Shown piece by piece: positions 22,916-33,326 of a stretch of 64,000 nucleotides of DNA; position 1 is the stretch's first letter, and each line of letters starts with the position of its first letter. The notes below the pieces were generated by a model. The model saw only the letters and a program-made list of their open reading frames with translations, did no database searches and was not told the DNA's origin. The stretch lies in assembly GCA_027922465.2 (NCBI GenBank), contig BQMF02000041.1, positions 186,001 to 250,000 on the forward strand, written 5' to 3'. This stretch comes from Turritopsis dohrnii. Lineage: Eukaryota > Cnidaria > Hydrozoa > Anthoathecata > Oceaniidae. Position numbers and translations under genes: made by a program.

Positions 22916-23262
22916 TTAAATAAATTGTTGCTGGTGTTTTTGGTTAGACCCTAATTTACACTAATTAATCATTTTCATCGAATTTATCGTTAATTCCTGT
23001 TTTCCACCAGTGAGATATCTTAGAAAACATCCAGTAAAGAAGTTTTTAGTACTTAAAGTAAAATTTCGAAAGCATTTGCGTGAAAAGTAAACTTGCTGCT
23101 ACCGTTTTGCGCCATCTGGCTCTTGTTTTCATTAGTATATACATAATATACATACTATTTATTACAGGATATGATATTATTTATTATATATTATTTACAT
23201 ATATTATCAGAGATATAATTTAATGATTCACAACGGTAGCCCGCTGTTCGCATAGATCATTT

Positions 23263-25713
23263 TTACGTTCCCACGTATTGATCTACCAGAGATCTTATCA
23301 AGGAAAAATTCATTTTGCGTTTGATGTATGATGTTAAATGTCTTTTCTCTGCTATCATGTCTGCCAATCGATCGAAAAACTTCGAGCATTCTCGACCCAT
23401 TCCACCGGTTGCCGCAAAGACGAGAGGTGTGAAACTACCATGTTCAACATTCATGATTCTGCCGTTATATTGATTCTTCTTCTCCTTCTCGTTCACACGA
23501 TAACATGTAGGTAGCTCTACATCTCTGTATCGTTTAGCCAATGGGTTAAAGACCCTAACATCATAAAATGCCATTTGACCAGAGATCCAGAAGCCACGCG
23601 CACATATATCTGATCGTGCTTGATCTGCAACATTTGCAACGGTTTCCAATTGATCACTGACTAAAGGTTGTAATGTTGGTTCGATCTTTACCTCGTGACA
23701 TACTTCAGATAAAAGCTTTGCCGTGGTGTTTCGAATATCATTATGACGGAGCATAACGAATCCACCCTTTTTACATGATAGCGCATGATCGATCGTAAAA
23801 TTGGATCCACATTCACAGTTGGTTGGGAAGTTTTGTAGCTGCCAACCATAACGAATTCTGAGGAGATCTGTAAATGCTTGTTTGGTGAGGTGGAAACTTT
23901 CTTCTTTTATTGGTAAGGTCGATAACCAAGAAGATGCTCCATTCTCTTGACTAAGAGTAAACAAGCGTGTTTGTTCTTTACTCATTTGATCGTTCAGTTG
24001 ATTCTTTATGTCGTTTACTCGATCTCTTCTATCTTTCTTTATTTTCATCTTTCTTGTTAGGGTATCTTCATCTTTAAGATATTTTCGACTCTGGTTTTTG
24101 ATGTGGTGACAATGATTTTGTGTGATGAATCGTGAGTTGTTGTATTCGATTTCAGCGATGTCAGCAACAATTGGAAGTGCCAGGCTTCCGTCCTTGACAG
24201 GAAGTGATAATAACTTCCTTTGGTTGTTGTTGATTTGTATTCCACCCGTAATTATAGGGATGAACTTCGTTAGAACAATGTCATCCAATGGTCGAAACAG
24301 ATGGCTTATATTTGGTACAGTTCTCATCAAATATGTAAGTTTGTGTCTGAAGCCACTTACAAAACAGCAATATCCAGACTGAGGATCTGATCTTGAAAAC
24401 TCGCAAAGTGTAAGTAGTTCTTTACATAGATTGTCGATTTTTTCACTTACATATTCGTTCTTGTAAATATCCGTACCAATTACGGCACCGAGATGTCGTT
24501 TGCCATCAGTTGTCAATTTAACTTCAGTGTCGGAAAATACCGCTTTTGCTTTAGATTCAAGATGACTCTTTACAATCAGCCAACATTTTGATGCATTTGG
24601 ATGGTATTCAAATTTTGGACCAAGATCATTTAAGTGTTTCCACCAAACTTTCAAGTTGTCAATCGAACCAGCCGCTGTTAGATCATCAGCAAGTGCAACT
24701 GATTTTGTTTGTTTCCCTGGAAGAGGATCGGTTAATTCAAGTATAAACAGGAGCATTGCTATGATTCCTGTGGCGTATACTGCCATTGCAACCGGATCAC
24801 CCTAAGTAGTTCCCTCAGCTGATAAAATTTCTACACCACCAATTACAAACAGCCTAGAAGGTTTTGAGTAGCAGTTTGTCACAAAGATCGCGATTTCTGG
24901 ACATACGACACGGATATTATGAAGACAGACATTTCTGTTGATAACATTAAAAGCATTTGTTGCATCTATCAGGAGAACAGCTTCTGTGTCTTCTTCATCA
25001 AATATGTCGTGCATAGAATGTATAGCAGCTTCAATACCAGCGTCTTGACCAGCACATACTTGTAGTGATCCAACTGAATTGATAACGGAATCGCGTACTG
25101 TCGTCATAATAGATTTGCCAATAATCCTTCTTAAGACTTCCCCTACTCCAATAGGTCGTAAACCAGGGTTCTTGTTTAAAGGAATTAAACGGCATGCTAG
25201 AAAACTTTCAAGAGACGATCCTTTCTCCTCGACGCTACAGAGTTTTCTTGCCACTTTCGCTAGAGCATCACATAACGAGTCGGGTGCTTCACCGAAAGAA
25301 CTGCTAGTTAGGATCTTTCTCCATCCATCAGCATCCATACCAGATGGACCAGACCCTCCTTTAGTGCGAATTGCAGCTGCTCTTATTGTATCTGCATTGA
25401 TGTTGTCATATATTACTGGATGAGGAACGTTGGGTTCATCCGGCAGAAGGACTTCTGGTTGACTCGGGGCTGATGTAGGATGCTTTTCATGCAATAAGTT
25501 GGGGGTTGACTGGTTCAATGGTAGTATGCCACTTTCCATATTGTTTGAAAGAAGCTTCAGAGCAGCATTAACATTGCCCTTGTGCATATGATCCGAAAAC
25601 TTTCTTGATAGTTCAGCTACTGTTTTCTTCTTGTTCAAAGAGGGGAGTCTATCTTGGATTGTCTTTGCCTCTCGCACGAGCTCTTCAATATCACCGTTTT
25701 GCCAAAACAACAT
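23263..25713 (-). pseudogene. Retroelement reverse transcriptase with C-terminal nuclease-like domain, one amber stop
   Basis: Two consecutive frames (25713-24802 and 24786-23263) are one reading frame of about 816 codons broken only by TAG at 24802-24804. Domains: N-terminal helical region; RT motif A LLIDATNAFN; motif B GTT-stop-GDPVAM, where the stop replaces the expected Gln; motif C KSVALADDLTAAG (catalytic Asp pair). Then conserved ASSWLSTLPI, a Cys/His cluster CECGSNF..DHALSCKKGG, and a C-terminal block with ARSDICARGFW and AFYDVRVFN that resembles a PD-(D/E)xK nuclease core. The exact retroelement clade is not assigned; a diverged relative lies at 37618-38810. Confidence 0.75.
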
Positions 25714-25870
25714 TCTTCTTTCAAGAGCTTTTCAAGTGGTCTTTGGATTTTGAGTTTTTGGATGGCTTCTGCAACATCAAGCTAGGCATAACCATTACCG
25801 CTTTGAAGGCAATATCTTTTAGTGCATTTCCATCAACCCATGCATTGATAAGTCTCGTCATTTCATTTAT
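25714..25870 (-). pseudogene. Upstream part of the same RT ORF, frameshifted
   Basis: Minus strand reads MTRLINAWVDGNALKDIAFK then MPSLMLQKPSKNSKSKDHLK before a frameshift joins it to the main frame near 25713 (LERRMLFWQN). Ends at the short inverted-repeat element at 25877-26081. Confidence 0.65.
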
Positions 25871-25876
25871 TTATTT

Positions 25877-26081
25877 ATTTATTTATTTACGAATGTTTAC
25901 CCAGGAGTAGGAATAGATGTCTAGGGTGGTTGTCTAGTTGAGCGGTTTCTGTCACTACAGCTTCCGTAGCCCAAATGGGGGCTTTAAATGCTCTAGGACC
26001 TCCTTCGCAGGACCCTCATTGATAACAGTACCTTAAGGAACTGAAGAGGCTATCCTGGGTAAACATTCGTAAATAAATAAA
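25877..26081. mobile_element. Short element with 29-bp perfect inverted ends
   Basis: Arms 25877-25905 and 26053-26081 are perfect inverted repeats containing ACGAATGTTTACCCAGGA, with ATTT repeats outside the left arm. Read on the minus strand it ends in a TAAA-type tail, so a retroposon with a 5-prime inverted segment (twin-priming-like) is an alternative to a fold-back DNA element. It sits at one junction of the inverted coding segment. Confidence 0.7.
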
Positions 26082-26100
26082 TTCTTCTTATCAGCCGGTA

Positions 26101-26265
26101 TCTCAATCAATTATTGATCCACCAATTGAAGAAATCTCATTCAAATGGGGTGAAAGAGACAATCGATCCTTTACTACAGCACTCTCCATCACCTACAATG
26201 AAATTGTGTTTTGGAGAAAAAATCTATTTATGCTGCCAACCGGCAAAGTAGGTAAAGAATTAGGT
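26101..26265 (+). pseudogene. RT ORF segment in inverted orientation
   Basis: Plus strand encodes SQSIIDPPIEEISFKWGERD, RSFTTALSITYNEIVFWRKN and LFMLPTGKVGK. This joins naturally to the MTRLINAW segment that lies on the minus strand, so the piece belongs to the same gene but is flipped relative to the zinc-finger part above it and the RT part below it. Confidence 0.65.
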
Positions 26266-26466
26266 AGGTAAAGAATGTTCTTGAAAGAAAGTAGGTAAAG
26301 AATGTTCTTGTTGTTTTTGTATGTTTGAATCGTTTATCCTCGTGATTGATTCAGGTGCCTTGCATTTATTTGCTCTCAGGTGGAACTTGAGACCAGCAAC
26401 ATTCTTTAATATTCGACCACATATTGTGCATTGCGCGGTTGAATCGCAGTTTTGACGGTTCATCAT
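26260..26466 (-). pseudogene. C2H2-type zinc-finger N-terminus of the RT element
   Basis: Frame MMNRQNCDSTAQ then CTICGRILKNVAGLKFHLRA, a C-x2-C-x12-H finger with a following Cys, as in the N-terminal fingers of several non-LTR retroelement proteins. Its 3-prime end runs into a tandem GTAGGTAAAGAATGTTCTTG repeat at the inversion junction. Confidence 0.6.
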
Positions 26467-27320
26467 CTATTTAGTAAAGTTCCGAAGCCCAATTTCTCCT
26501 ACTTCTTCCCAAGACTAAACAGAATGATGAGTTGCTCAAAACTTTCCAAAGATGATTTTAGAAATGTCTAACACTTTCTTGCAATTTTCTGCGTGTCAAA
26601 CAACTTTCCGCATCACTTCTTTTAATTTTTTCGCAATTTTTTTTAACGTCAAATTTCCGTTAGACGGTTTTTGCGTCCGCCATCTTCGGAAGCCATTGCA
26701 TATCTCCAGGGTCTCCCAGGGTCTCTTGCCTTTTCTCGATATGAAATAACAAACACGGACGACGACACACCGGGCATAGAATTTCGTATTTCATATGCAG
26801 CGGCTAATTATTTACACCCGAAAAATAATTATTTTCAAGGTTGTGCACCATAGGAACAAAAAAATTAATTTCGATGAAAGTGCGCACTAAATTAGGGTCT
26901 ATCAAAATTATTTTTATAAAGGTGCGCACTATCAATAATTAGGGACACAAAAGGAGAGAACATAAATATCGTGTAAAATTTGAGTCAAGCAACAAATCAT
27001 ATTATAAATATCATATCATTGAAAATCTATTCTACATGAGAAAAGATCCTCATCATCCTCAAGTAGTTCTTCTTCTTCATGACGAATCAACAATGAACCA
27101 AAATAGTTTTGTTTTAGAGTATTATTTGTATATACTACAAACTATTGTTAAATTAAACAAGAAAATAAATTCTAACGCAATTTGATTTTTGGTTTTGTTG
27201 ATTTCACTTTTCAAAAAATCTTGTCAATCGCTTGGTAGCACCAACAACAATGAAGGTATATTATTTTCTTTACAAATAATTGATAAAAAGATGTTTAAAT
27301 TTAAAATATGGAGACTGATG
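26467..27320. other. Interval between RT element and LTR element
   Basis: Holds a tandem CCAGGGTCTC at about 26707-26725 and AT-rich sequence. No gene or element boundary is certain. Confidence 0.35.
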
Positions 27321-27410
27321 TGTAATGGGTTGAGTATCCAAGACGAGTATCTAATATGAGTATCTATTATTTTAAGGTCTAGCCTACAAAAAAAAATCAA
27401 GAACATTACA
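27321..27410 (-). repeat. 3-prime LTR of Gypsy element
   Basis: Ninety bp from TGTAATGGGTTGAG to GAACATTACA (plus strand); begins TG and ends CA with inverted TGTAATG/CATTACA borders. Unusually short for an LTR. No obvious polypurine tract adjoins it at 27411-27430. Confidence 0.9.
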
Positions 27411-27669
27411 CATGCACAGAACTTGTACACGGAGAACACACAAAGAGACACACAAACAATAAACGAACACGCAAAATATTTGTTGTGTTTTTCAGTTTTT
27501 TTGCATCCAAGTAGCATAACGTCCGTAAGTGTCCATTAAGTTGGTGGTGGGAGTACTGTGTCGTCTGTGTGTACGGTTGGCATCACTTCTGTGTACGCGT
27601 CAGGTGTTGTCATACTCGAATTTTCGGTTTCATGGTCACCAGGATTCCACATGGGTATGTCTCTGGGTG

Positions 27670-28701
27670 TCACCAACATCTCTGAGTAGTTGGGTTTGTC
27701 ATTGCTGTGGAAGATCTTGCATCACGTCTTAACGTCTTCCCTGCTCTTTCCGCCGTAATCTGTAATTGTGTATGGTCGTGGGTCATATGGTGGTTTCTAT
27801 TTGATTGCGTTTTGTCGTAGTAGGACATGTCTGAGATGTGGATGGCAATTGGTCTCACGTTAGCCTCCCTGTCTTTGATTTCTTTCTGCTTCAGTTTCTC
27901 TTCTGTGTCGTTTTGTCGCGCTTGCTGAACCTCATCTCTAATATCTGGTGTCGGAAGTTGTGGAAGTCTTGAACGAAAGCTGCATTCAAAAAGCAATTCA
28001 GCAGGGGCATATCCTGTCGTAGGGTGAGGTGTGGCGCGGTATAATTGCAGGGTTTTGTTCAGCTCAGCTCTAGGGTTGTTGCCTTCAATCAGTGCTATAT
28101 GCCATGCTTTCCGGCATACCTTCATAAACGCTTCCGCGAGACCATTCGCTTCAGGGTCTTCCGCACTGTAAACCGGTTGGTGGTCTATTCCCGCCCATTT
28201 GAAGTACTTCTGAAGGAGATGGTGCTCTTTTCCGTTAAATGGTGGACCATTGTCTGTTTTCAGTTTCTTGTAATATCCGTGCCGGGCAAAAACACTGTCA
28301 AAGGCTTCAATTTTCTCCTCAGCTCCTGTGCCTCTCACAACAGCTACCTCAGGGTAGCGTGACAATTCATCGATCACAACTAAAAGAAAGTTTCCGTCAG
28401 ACGTGGGACCCCAGTGGTCAGCTGCAAGGTTTGTCCATAATTCGTCAGGTGCAGTAGAAGGCTGTAGGGGGTCTCTGACTTTCGTCACCGTGGCAGCTTG
28501 ACATGCCAGACAGCTTTGTGTGATTTTGCTTATTTCTTTATCCATCTTGGGGTACCACAGTCTGGTTCTGACAAAAAGCTTCATCGCGTTCTCCCCAGGA
28601 TGGTCTTCATGAGCTATATCTAGTAGCTGTCTTCGGATATTCACACCACCTGGTTTCTCAAGGACATCGGGTGGGACAACCTTGTCACCCCTCAATTCCA
28701 A
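27670..28701 (-). CDS. Gypsy integrase
   Basis: About 343 residues. Catalyses integration of the cDNA. N-terminal HHCC zinc-binding module (HEDH then CLACQ), RNase H-like core with the DDE triad readable as AADHWGP, KTDNGPPF and the Glu of NGLAEAFMK, then a basic C-terminal region. This is the least damaged domain of the element. Confidence 0.9.
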   Translation of the reverse strand: MELRGDKVVPPDVLEKPGGVNIRRQLLDIAHEDHPGENAMKLFVRTRLWYPKMDKEISKITQSCLACQAATVTKVRDPLQPSTAPDELWTNLAADHWGPTSDGNFLLVVIDELSRYPEVAVVRGTGAEEKIEAFDSVFARHGYYKKLKTDNGPPFNGKEHHLLQKYFKWAGIDHQPVYSAEDPEANGLAEAFMKVCRKAWHIALIEGNNPRAELNKTLQLYRATPHPTTGYAPAELLFECSFRSRLPQLPTPDIRDEVQQARQNDTEEKLKQKEIKDREANVRPIAIHISDMSYYDKTQSNRNHHMTHDHTQLQITAERAGKTLRRDARSSTAMTNPTTQRCW

Positions 28702-28722
28702 TCCATCCGCGACAGAAAGCTC

Positions 28723-29394
28723 TTAGAAGATCTTCTTGTTAATGTCACTGCCTTTCGGTGGTTCTTTTTCTCCACGGTTGATGGCCATTATCAGTTGTTG
28801 GAATCCATCATCGTTTGCCACTGCCTGGACCAGCAGTTCGATTGGCAATACGTTTGGAGAACTGCCTAGGTTTATCATCTTGCGAATGTAGATTGCGTCA
28901 ACCACATCGAATCCCAGTCGCGATTGGTCCTCTTGGGAAAGATGGTCTATCGGATTGGCGTGTCTGCTGCCATAGTCGCATGGCATATTGTTTCCTTTCA
29001 AATATTTCATTCGGAACTACAAATCTTGAATTTTGTTCCTGTGATTTTCTATTCTTTTGGACGTGGGTTTGTTATTGTTGTTGTAAATTGATAACAACGG
29101 TTCGTGATCGGTGCAGCCGGTATACGCCAGTCCTACTAGGTAGTATCTGAACTGCTCGGCACCCCATGACAGCGCCAGGCTTTCCCTTTCGATTGGGCTG
29201 TATCGTCTTTCGGAGGGTGTGAGCGCTCCACTTACATGGTCGATGGGCACCCACGTGTCTTTCCCATGTTGGCAATGACCTGTTTCCTGGTAAATACTGC
29301 ACTGTATACCGTGTTCAGATGCATCTAACACTACATGTGTGGGTCTTCCAGGTACGTATGGTTGGAGTGTGGCTGGATCATCTAGGACTTGCAT
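28723..29394 (-). pseudogene. Gypsy RNase H and connection region, split frames
   Basis: Frame 29394-29017 carries VVLDASEHGIQCSIYQ, ERRYSPIERESLAL and TDHEPLLS, the Asp-Glu-Asp core of retroelement RNase H. Frame 29010-28723 continues with MKYLKGNNMPCDYGSRHAN, leading to the integrase. A frameshift separates the two near 29015. Confidence 0.85.
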
Positions 29395-29427
29395 AGGCAG
29401 TAGATATGCTTCCTCCTCTTTCTTTTC

Positions 29428-30254
29428 TCACTTGAAGTGATGGTTCTTTTTCAATAGGTTTCGAAGTGGTGCTGTTGCCTCTTCATATGTGAGACCGGAG
29501 TTGTTATCAAAAGTGAACTTTGCGTTGAACTGACATGCCATCAGTAATGATCTCACTTCCTCGTTGTTGTTTGGTCTTCCTGCTTCTTTGATATCTGTAA
29601 TCTTGCCTCTGCGTGACGTCACTCCATTAGAGTGGAATTTCCTTCCGAACCAGTTGATGCGTGTCAATCCAAATGTCGATTTGGACGGCTTTAGCACAAT
29701 TCCCATTTCCGCGCACCTCTGGAGCATAGATTCAAGGTTCTCGTAGTGTTCCTGGTAGACGTTCCCGTACACGAGAATGTTGTCGTAGAGATTCGTAACT
29801 CCACGTAGGCCAGCTAGTGTGTTTCTGACCTCACTGTGGAAAATTCCACTAGAAGCTGTTGGTCCGAAGTACAATCTCTCCATGCGGTGAAGTCCTTCAT
29901 GCGTCTAAAACACACTTTTGTTCTTTGATTCTTCATCTATTTTGAGCTGGCCCATGTCCACCTCGCTGAAAGTTTTTGCCTCTTTCAGATCGTGGCGAAT
30001 CTCCTGTGGTGTCTGTACATGGAACTTGGTCCTTTTCATGCCTGGATTTCTAGGGGTGTTACTATATTCATTCTAATATGTCCGCTCTTTTTGTCTGTTA
30101 TGAAGACGTTCATCACGCAGTCATAGTTTCCTCTTGGATCTACATCCGTAACCACACCTTCCTTTCGCAAAAAATCTAGCAATTTGCTCATATCAGCTTG
30201 ATAGTGTACCAGCACATTTCTGAATTTTGGTTGCTTGGGTATTGTGTGTACCAA
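29428..30254 (-). pseudogene. Gypsy reverse transcriptase, catalytically damaged
   Basis: Upstream frame 30254-30036 holds LLDFLRKEGVV and GNYDCVMNVFITDKKSGHIR; then EVDMGQLKI; then frame 29883-29428 with MERLYFGPTASSGIF and the motif C position read as LYDNILVYG. The second catalytic Asp of the usual D-D pair is Asn. A TAG stop precedes THEGLHRMERL and there are frameshifts. Non-functional. Confidence 0.85.
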
Positions 30255-30310
30255 GATGTACTGGAGGGACTTTCATGCATCCCACTTTTTCGTCATAAAA
30301 GACCAGACCT

Positions 30311-30808
30311 TTAAATCTGCCTGAGAAGTTTCCGTAGCCTTTCTGTCTCTTTTTCTGTTTGGTCCGAATCAGTACTGGAAGGACGGGTATCAACATGTAC
30401 TTTCAGTTCCTCTCGTATCAGTTGAGGTATTCTGTTGATGCAACCGGATGCAGCTGGTTTCTTTCCTGCCGGGTCAAAGGTGACGAAGCCAAGTCGTTCT
30501 GCATCAATATCGCCAAGGAGAGGTTCTGGATTACAGCCATCAACAACGTATACTTTGCTCTCCACGCAGGCACCATTAGAGTTTTCAATAGTAGTGTTGA
30601 TCATGCCAAGAAAATGGAGAGTGTTTGGTGCTCCCCAGGCACTGAGTTTCACATCTGGTGAGTGGAGGTCCCCCATCGATGCATGATAGTCCTTGGGGCT
30701 GATGATGGTGAACTCGCTACCTGTATTGGCAAAAAGTCGTTGCTGGATGCCGCCGATTTTCACGTGAACCCATTTATTAGAGAGGCTGTCGACCCTCCGC
30801 AGAGTCAC
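30311..30808 (-). pseudogene. Gypsy aspartic protease, active-site Asp lost
   Basis: Retropepsin-like domain with IQQRLFANTGSEFTIISP, where the expected D-T-G is N-T-G, and a flap/second-half region PEPLLGDIDAERLGF. It would process Gag-Pol; the Asn substitution at the catalytic position predicts an inactive enzyme. Confidence 0.85.
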
Positions 30809-30906
30809 AATACGTCTGGTCTGCTTCGAGGTATCGTTGTTGATCTTCCAACTGCCCTCTATTGGTGCTGTTTTGGTGCACGTTTCACTGTACTTTCCGA
30901 CTCGTT

Positions 30907-31680
30907 TTACGATCTTCTTGGAGCATGATGGTGTTTTCGATAAGTGGTTCTTTCCACCACAATCGAAAAAACTTTCCCGTTAGCAGGACATCTCTCTGGA
31001 GGATGTTGAGAGTGGCAGCGTTGGCACATTGACTTGTTTCCCTTGTTGCGGTTGCTATATTTTCCTGATTTTCTCAGCTTCATGATTTGCAGGGACTCAA
31101 TCATCTCGTCGATTTCATCATCATTTGCACTTGTCATTTCTTTTTGTGTCCCTAGTTTACGTATGCTGGAGCCTTTGTTGAGATAGTGGGCATCTTCCCT
31201 GCCAGTCTCTCTTGCCTGACCCCACCTGCAGAGCTTTTCTAAGTCAGGGTCCTCTGCAAGGGCCTTCTCCTTCAGTGCTGTATCGCTCATGCCAAAGATG
31301 GCAGCATCTTTGATAGCTTCTTGCACTGTGTATGGATTTTTCTCAAAGTTTAGGATTTTCGATTTCTTTTCAAGATCATTCACAAAGTCAGACCAACTTC
31401 TGGATCCTTGTTGAGTTGTGAGTAATTGGTGCATCGCCATGGTACGGTTAACCAATTTTGACACCGAAGTTCGAAGCTTCTCGATCGCTGTACGTGGTTT
31501 CAGAAACATCGCCAACATTATCATCATCTTGTTTTATGTGCAGAGGTGAGTCGATCTGCTTGATGAGATCTATGATGTCTATACCACCCCATGTTTTCAA
31601 CAATATAATTTTCTCCTTGTTGTTTTCTATGCCAATGTAGTTCAAGCGATTTTCAGCCTCTTCCAGTCATTCATTGAACA
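30907..31680 (-). pseudogene. Gypsy gag with zinc knuckle, frameshifted
   Basis: Frame 31645-31448 (YIGIENNKEKIILLKTWGG) continues in another frame from 31527 to 30907 through GSRSWSDFVNDLEKKSKIL and NDDEIDEMIESL to the knuckle CQRCHSQHPPERC (C-x2-C-x3-H-x4-C). Capsid/nucleocapsid precursor. A single frameshift lies near 31500. Confidence 0.82.
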
Positions 31681-31962
31681 ATGTTAACTTCATCATCTTG
31701 TCTGTTCCTAGTGAACATTGGCGTTTCGGACCCAGAGCTGCTGGGTCATTTTTAGGCTGCCTTGCAGGGGCTGTGCTGTTTGCTTGGGCTGTGACTGTGA
31801 TGGTTGTGAGGAGCGCTTGAAACTGCTCTATGCTGAGAGTGGCCATGTTGTGTGTCTGGGGCTAACCCGGTGTGACGTTCGCTTAGGTGAATTTCCGTAG
31901 AAGAAGAGTATAGTAGTAACAGGAGACAGCGAGTTTGTAGTAAGTAAAGGAAAGGTCTCATT

Positions 31963-31977
31963 CCATCCTTGTCGCCA
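31963..31977 (-). other. Primer binding site of Gypsy element
   Basis: TGGCGACAAGGATGG begins one nucleotide after the 5-prime LTR on the minus strand and opens with the TGG expected from a tRNA CCA end. The priming tRNA is not identified. Confidence 0.65.
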
Positions 31978-31978
31978 G

Positions 31979-32066
31979 TGTAATGGGTTGAGTATCCAAG
32001 ACGAGCATCCATTATGAGTATCTATTATTTTAAGGTCTAGCCTACAAGAAAAACAAGAACATTACA
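31979..32066 (-). repeat. 5-prime LTR of Gypsy element
   Basis: Eighty-eight bp, differing from the 3-prime LTR by a handful of substitutions and a 2-bp length change in an A-run. Confidence 0.9.
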
Positions 32067-32229
32067 TGATACAAATTATCTTAATTTACCTGATTTAGTG
32101 TAAAAACCTTTCTCTTTTACTTATTATTTTACCTGTTTGAGAGCACTTTGGACCGCTCTTCGACTGACAGTAATAAATTATCGAAAACTAAATGGAGATT
32201 CTTTCCAGACAAGGTGTTAACATTTGTTA

Positions 32230-32365
32230 GTAACAAATACTTTTCCAGTCTTTTCTATCCAAATTCTTATTTTTCCCAATTATCCGATAATCCAAACATT
32301 CACTAATTCGAAAAAAGTTTTCGGTCCCTTGGGTGTTCGAATGAACGGATGTGTACTGTATTTCA
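32230..32365 (-). other. Possible pogo-like element end
   Basis: Minus strand CAGTACACATCCGTTCATTC followed by GAACACCCAAGGGACCGAAA and later GGATTATCGGATAAT resembles termini of pogo/Tigger elements. The opposite terminus was not found. Confidence 0.3.
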
Positions 32366-32483
32366 TTAAAACATCCGAACAATAATGGCCCCGAGTTTGG
32401 CTGCTCCAATTCTCGTTTTTTGCAAAAGTGCATAAGTGTGATCATTTAAATAGTGAGGTCAATAATGCTAAAGTAACACCATG

Positions 32484-32700
32484 ATACTTCAAATGGTGAT
32501 TAAAGCATAAAAATTGTCACAGTTGTAGAGAATTAAATTCTACTTTAAAAAATTAAACAGATATACCTGAAAAAGTCACGTGACTGCTGACTTCAGCACT
32601 TTTTTTGTTGAAATATTTTTTTTGAAAAAGGCAATGTTTTATATATCGTTGGAAAGAAAATTTAATTCTGAGCAAAACTCTCAATGTAACCACGGTCTGA
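32484..32700 (+). repeat. Left 217-bp inverted arm
   Basis: From ATACTTCAAATGGTGATT to ACCACGGTCTGA; the complement of 36909-37126, with high identity including GAAAAAGTCACGTGACTGCT. The arms enclose the Penelope palindrome. Confidence 0.85.
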
Positions 32701-33152
32701 AAATGACGTCATCAAAAGTTATTGACGTTTGAAACAGCAATGATGACGTCATCAATTTTTTGATGAAAAATGAATTTTTCAAAATACCTTAACCTATACA
32801 TCGTTGGGAAAGAAATTCAATGGCGAGAAAACTTTTTGCTAGCATGAATGTCTGAAAATTCATTGCAAAAGAGTTACAGGCAGCTGAGTTGGGTTAATCA
32901 ATATTGCAAATTGAGGTAAGGTACATCATCTTATAATAATTCTTTTTTGTAGTAGAGCAACAATAATATACCATTAAACTTGCAGAGATTGAATCAGTTA
33001 TTTGATACTCATTGCTGTTGAAGAGGATTTTATCAGAAACAAAAAATGATCTGAAGAAATAATAAAGTAATTGACTATTTTGTCTCATAGTGGTAGTACA
33101 AGAGCAAGTTTGTACGTGACGTACTGAGGTACAGTGATGAACAAATTTCATC

Positions 33153-33310
33153 TCACCTAGGTGAGATCCCGGTCAAATGAAATGATATCTCACATAAGTG
33201 AGCCAGCCCGCTTTTCATATGAACACAATTTCTTTTTATAAAGATTTCTTAATAACAGTGAGATCTCTGCTTAGTGAGCTAGCCCGGCTAACCGGGCCAG
33301 CTCACCTCCA
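33153..33310. repeat. Palindrome-rich block (MITE end?)
   Basis: Contains the perfect palindrome TCTCACCTAGGTGAGA (33153-33168), recurring GTGAGCTAGCCCG and CCCGGCTAACCGGG, closing with AGGGGCTGTTCATATG on the minus strand. Looks like one end of a MITE. Confidence 0.45.
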
Positions 33311-33326
33311 TATGAACAGCCCCTAA

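Larger units (their letters stand above)
20795..23124 (+). mobile_element. Dispersed family A element, copy 2, with two nested insertions
   Basis: Left end ACGGTAGCAGCGAAAGCG at 20795; right end TTGCTGCTACCGTTTTGCGC at 23094-23113, continuing into CATCTGGCTCTTG. Contains the trinucleotide tract (about 21612-21640) and CCGGCCGAAATGGCA. Subtracting insertions at 20817-21590 and 22181-22915 leaves about 800 bp, close to copy 1, supporting the nesting interpretation. Confidence 0.8.
27321..32066 (-). mobile_element. Ty3/Gypsy LTR retrotransposon, complete but mutated (4746 bp)
   Basis: Two near-identical LTRs (27321-27410, 31979-32066) bracket gag, protease, RT, RNase H and integrase on the minus strand, in the Gypsy order. 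Flanks TGATG and TGATA match at 4 of 5 bases, a probable target duplication. Integrase and RT sequences resemble the Mag/SURL-type lineages common in marine invertebrates (inference). No envelope gene. The internal region is only about 4.57 kb. Confidence 0.92.

Noticed and set aside
25861..25890. ATTT microsatellite as an independent feature
   Set aside because: It is continuous with the tail of the 25877-26081 element and is better explained as part of it.
30359..30928. Plus-strand open frames opposite the Gypsy protease and gag
   Set aside because: Antisense shadows of a recognised polyprotein.
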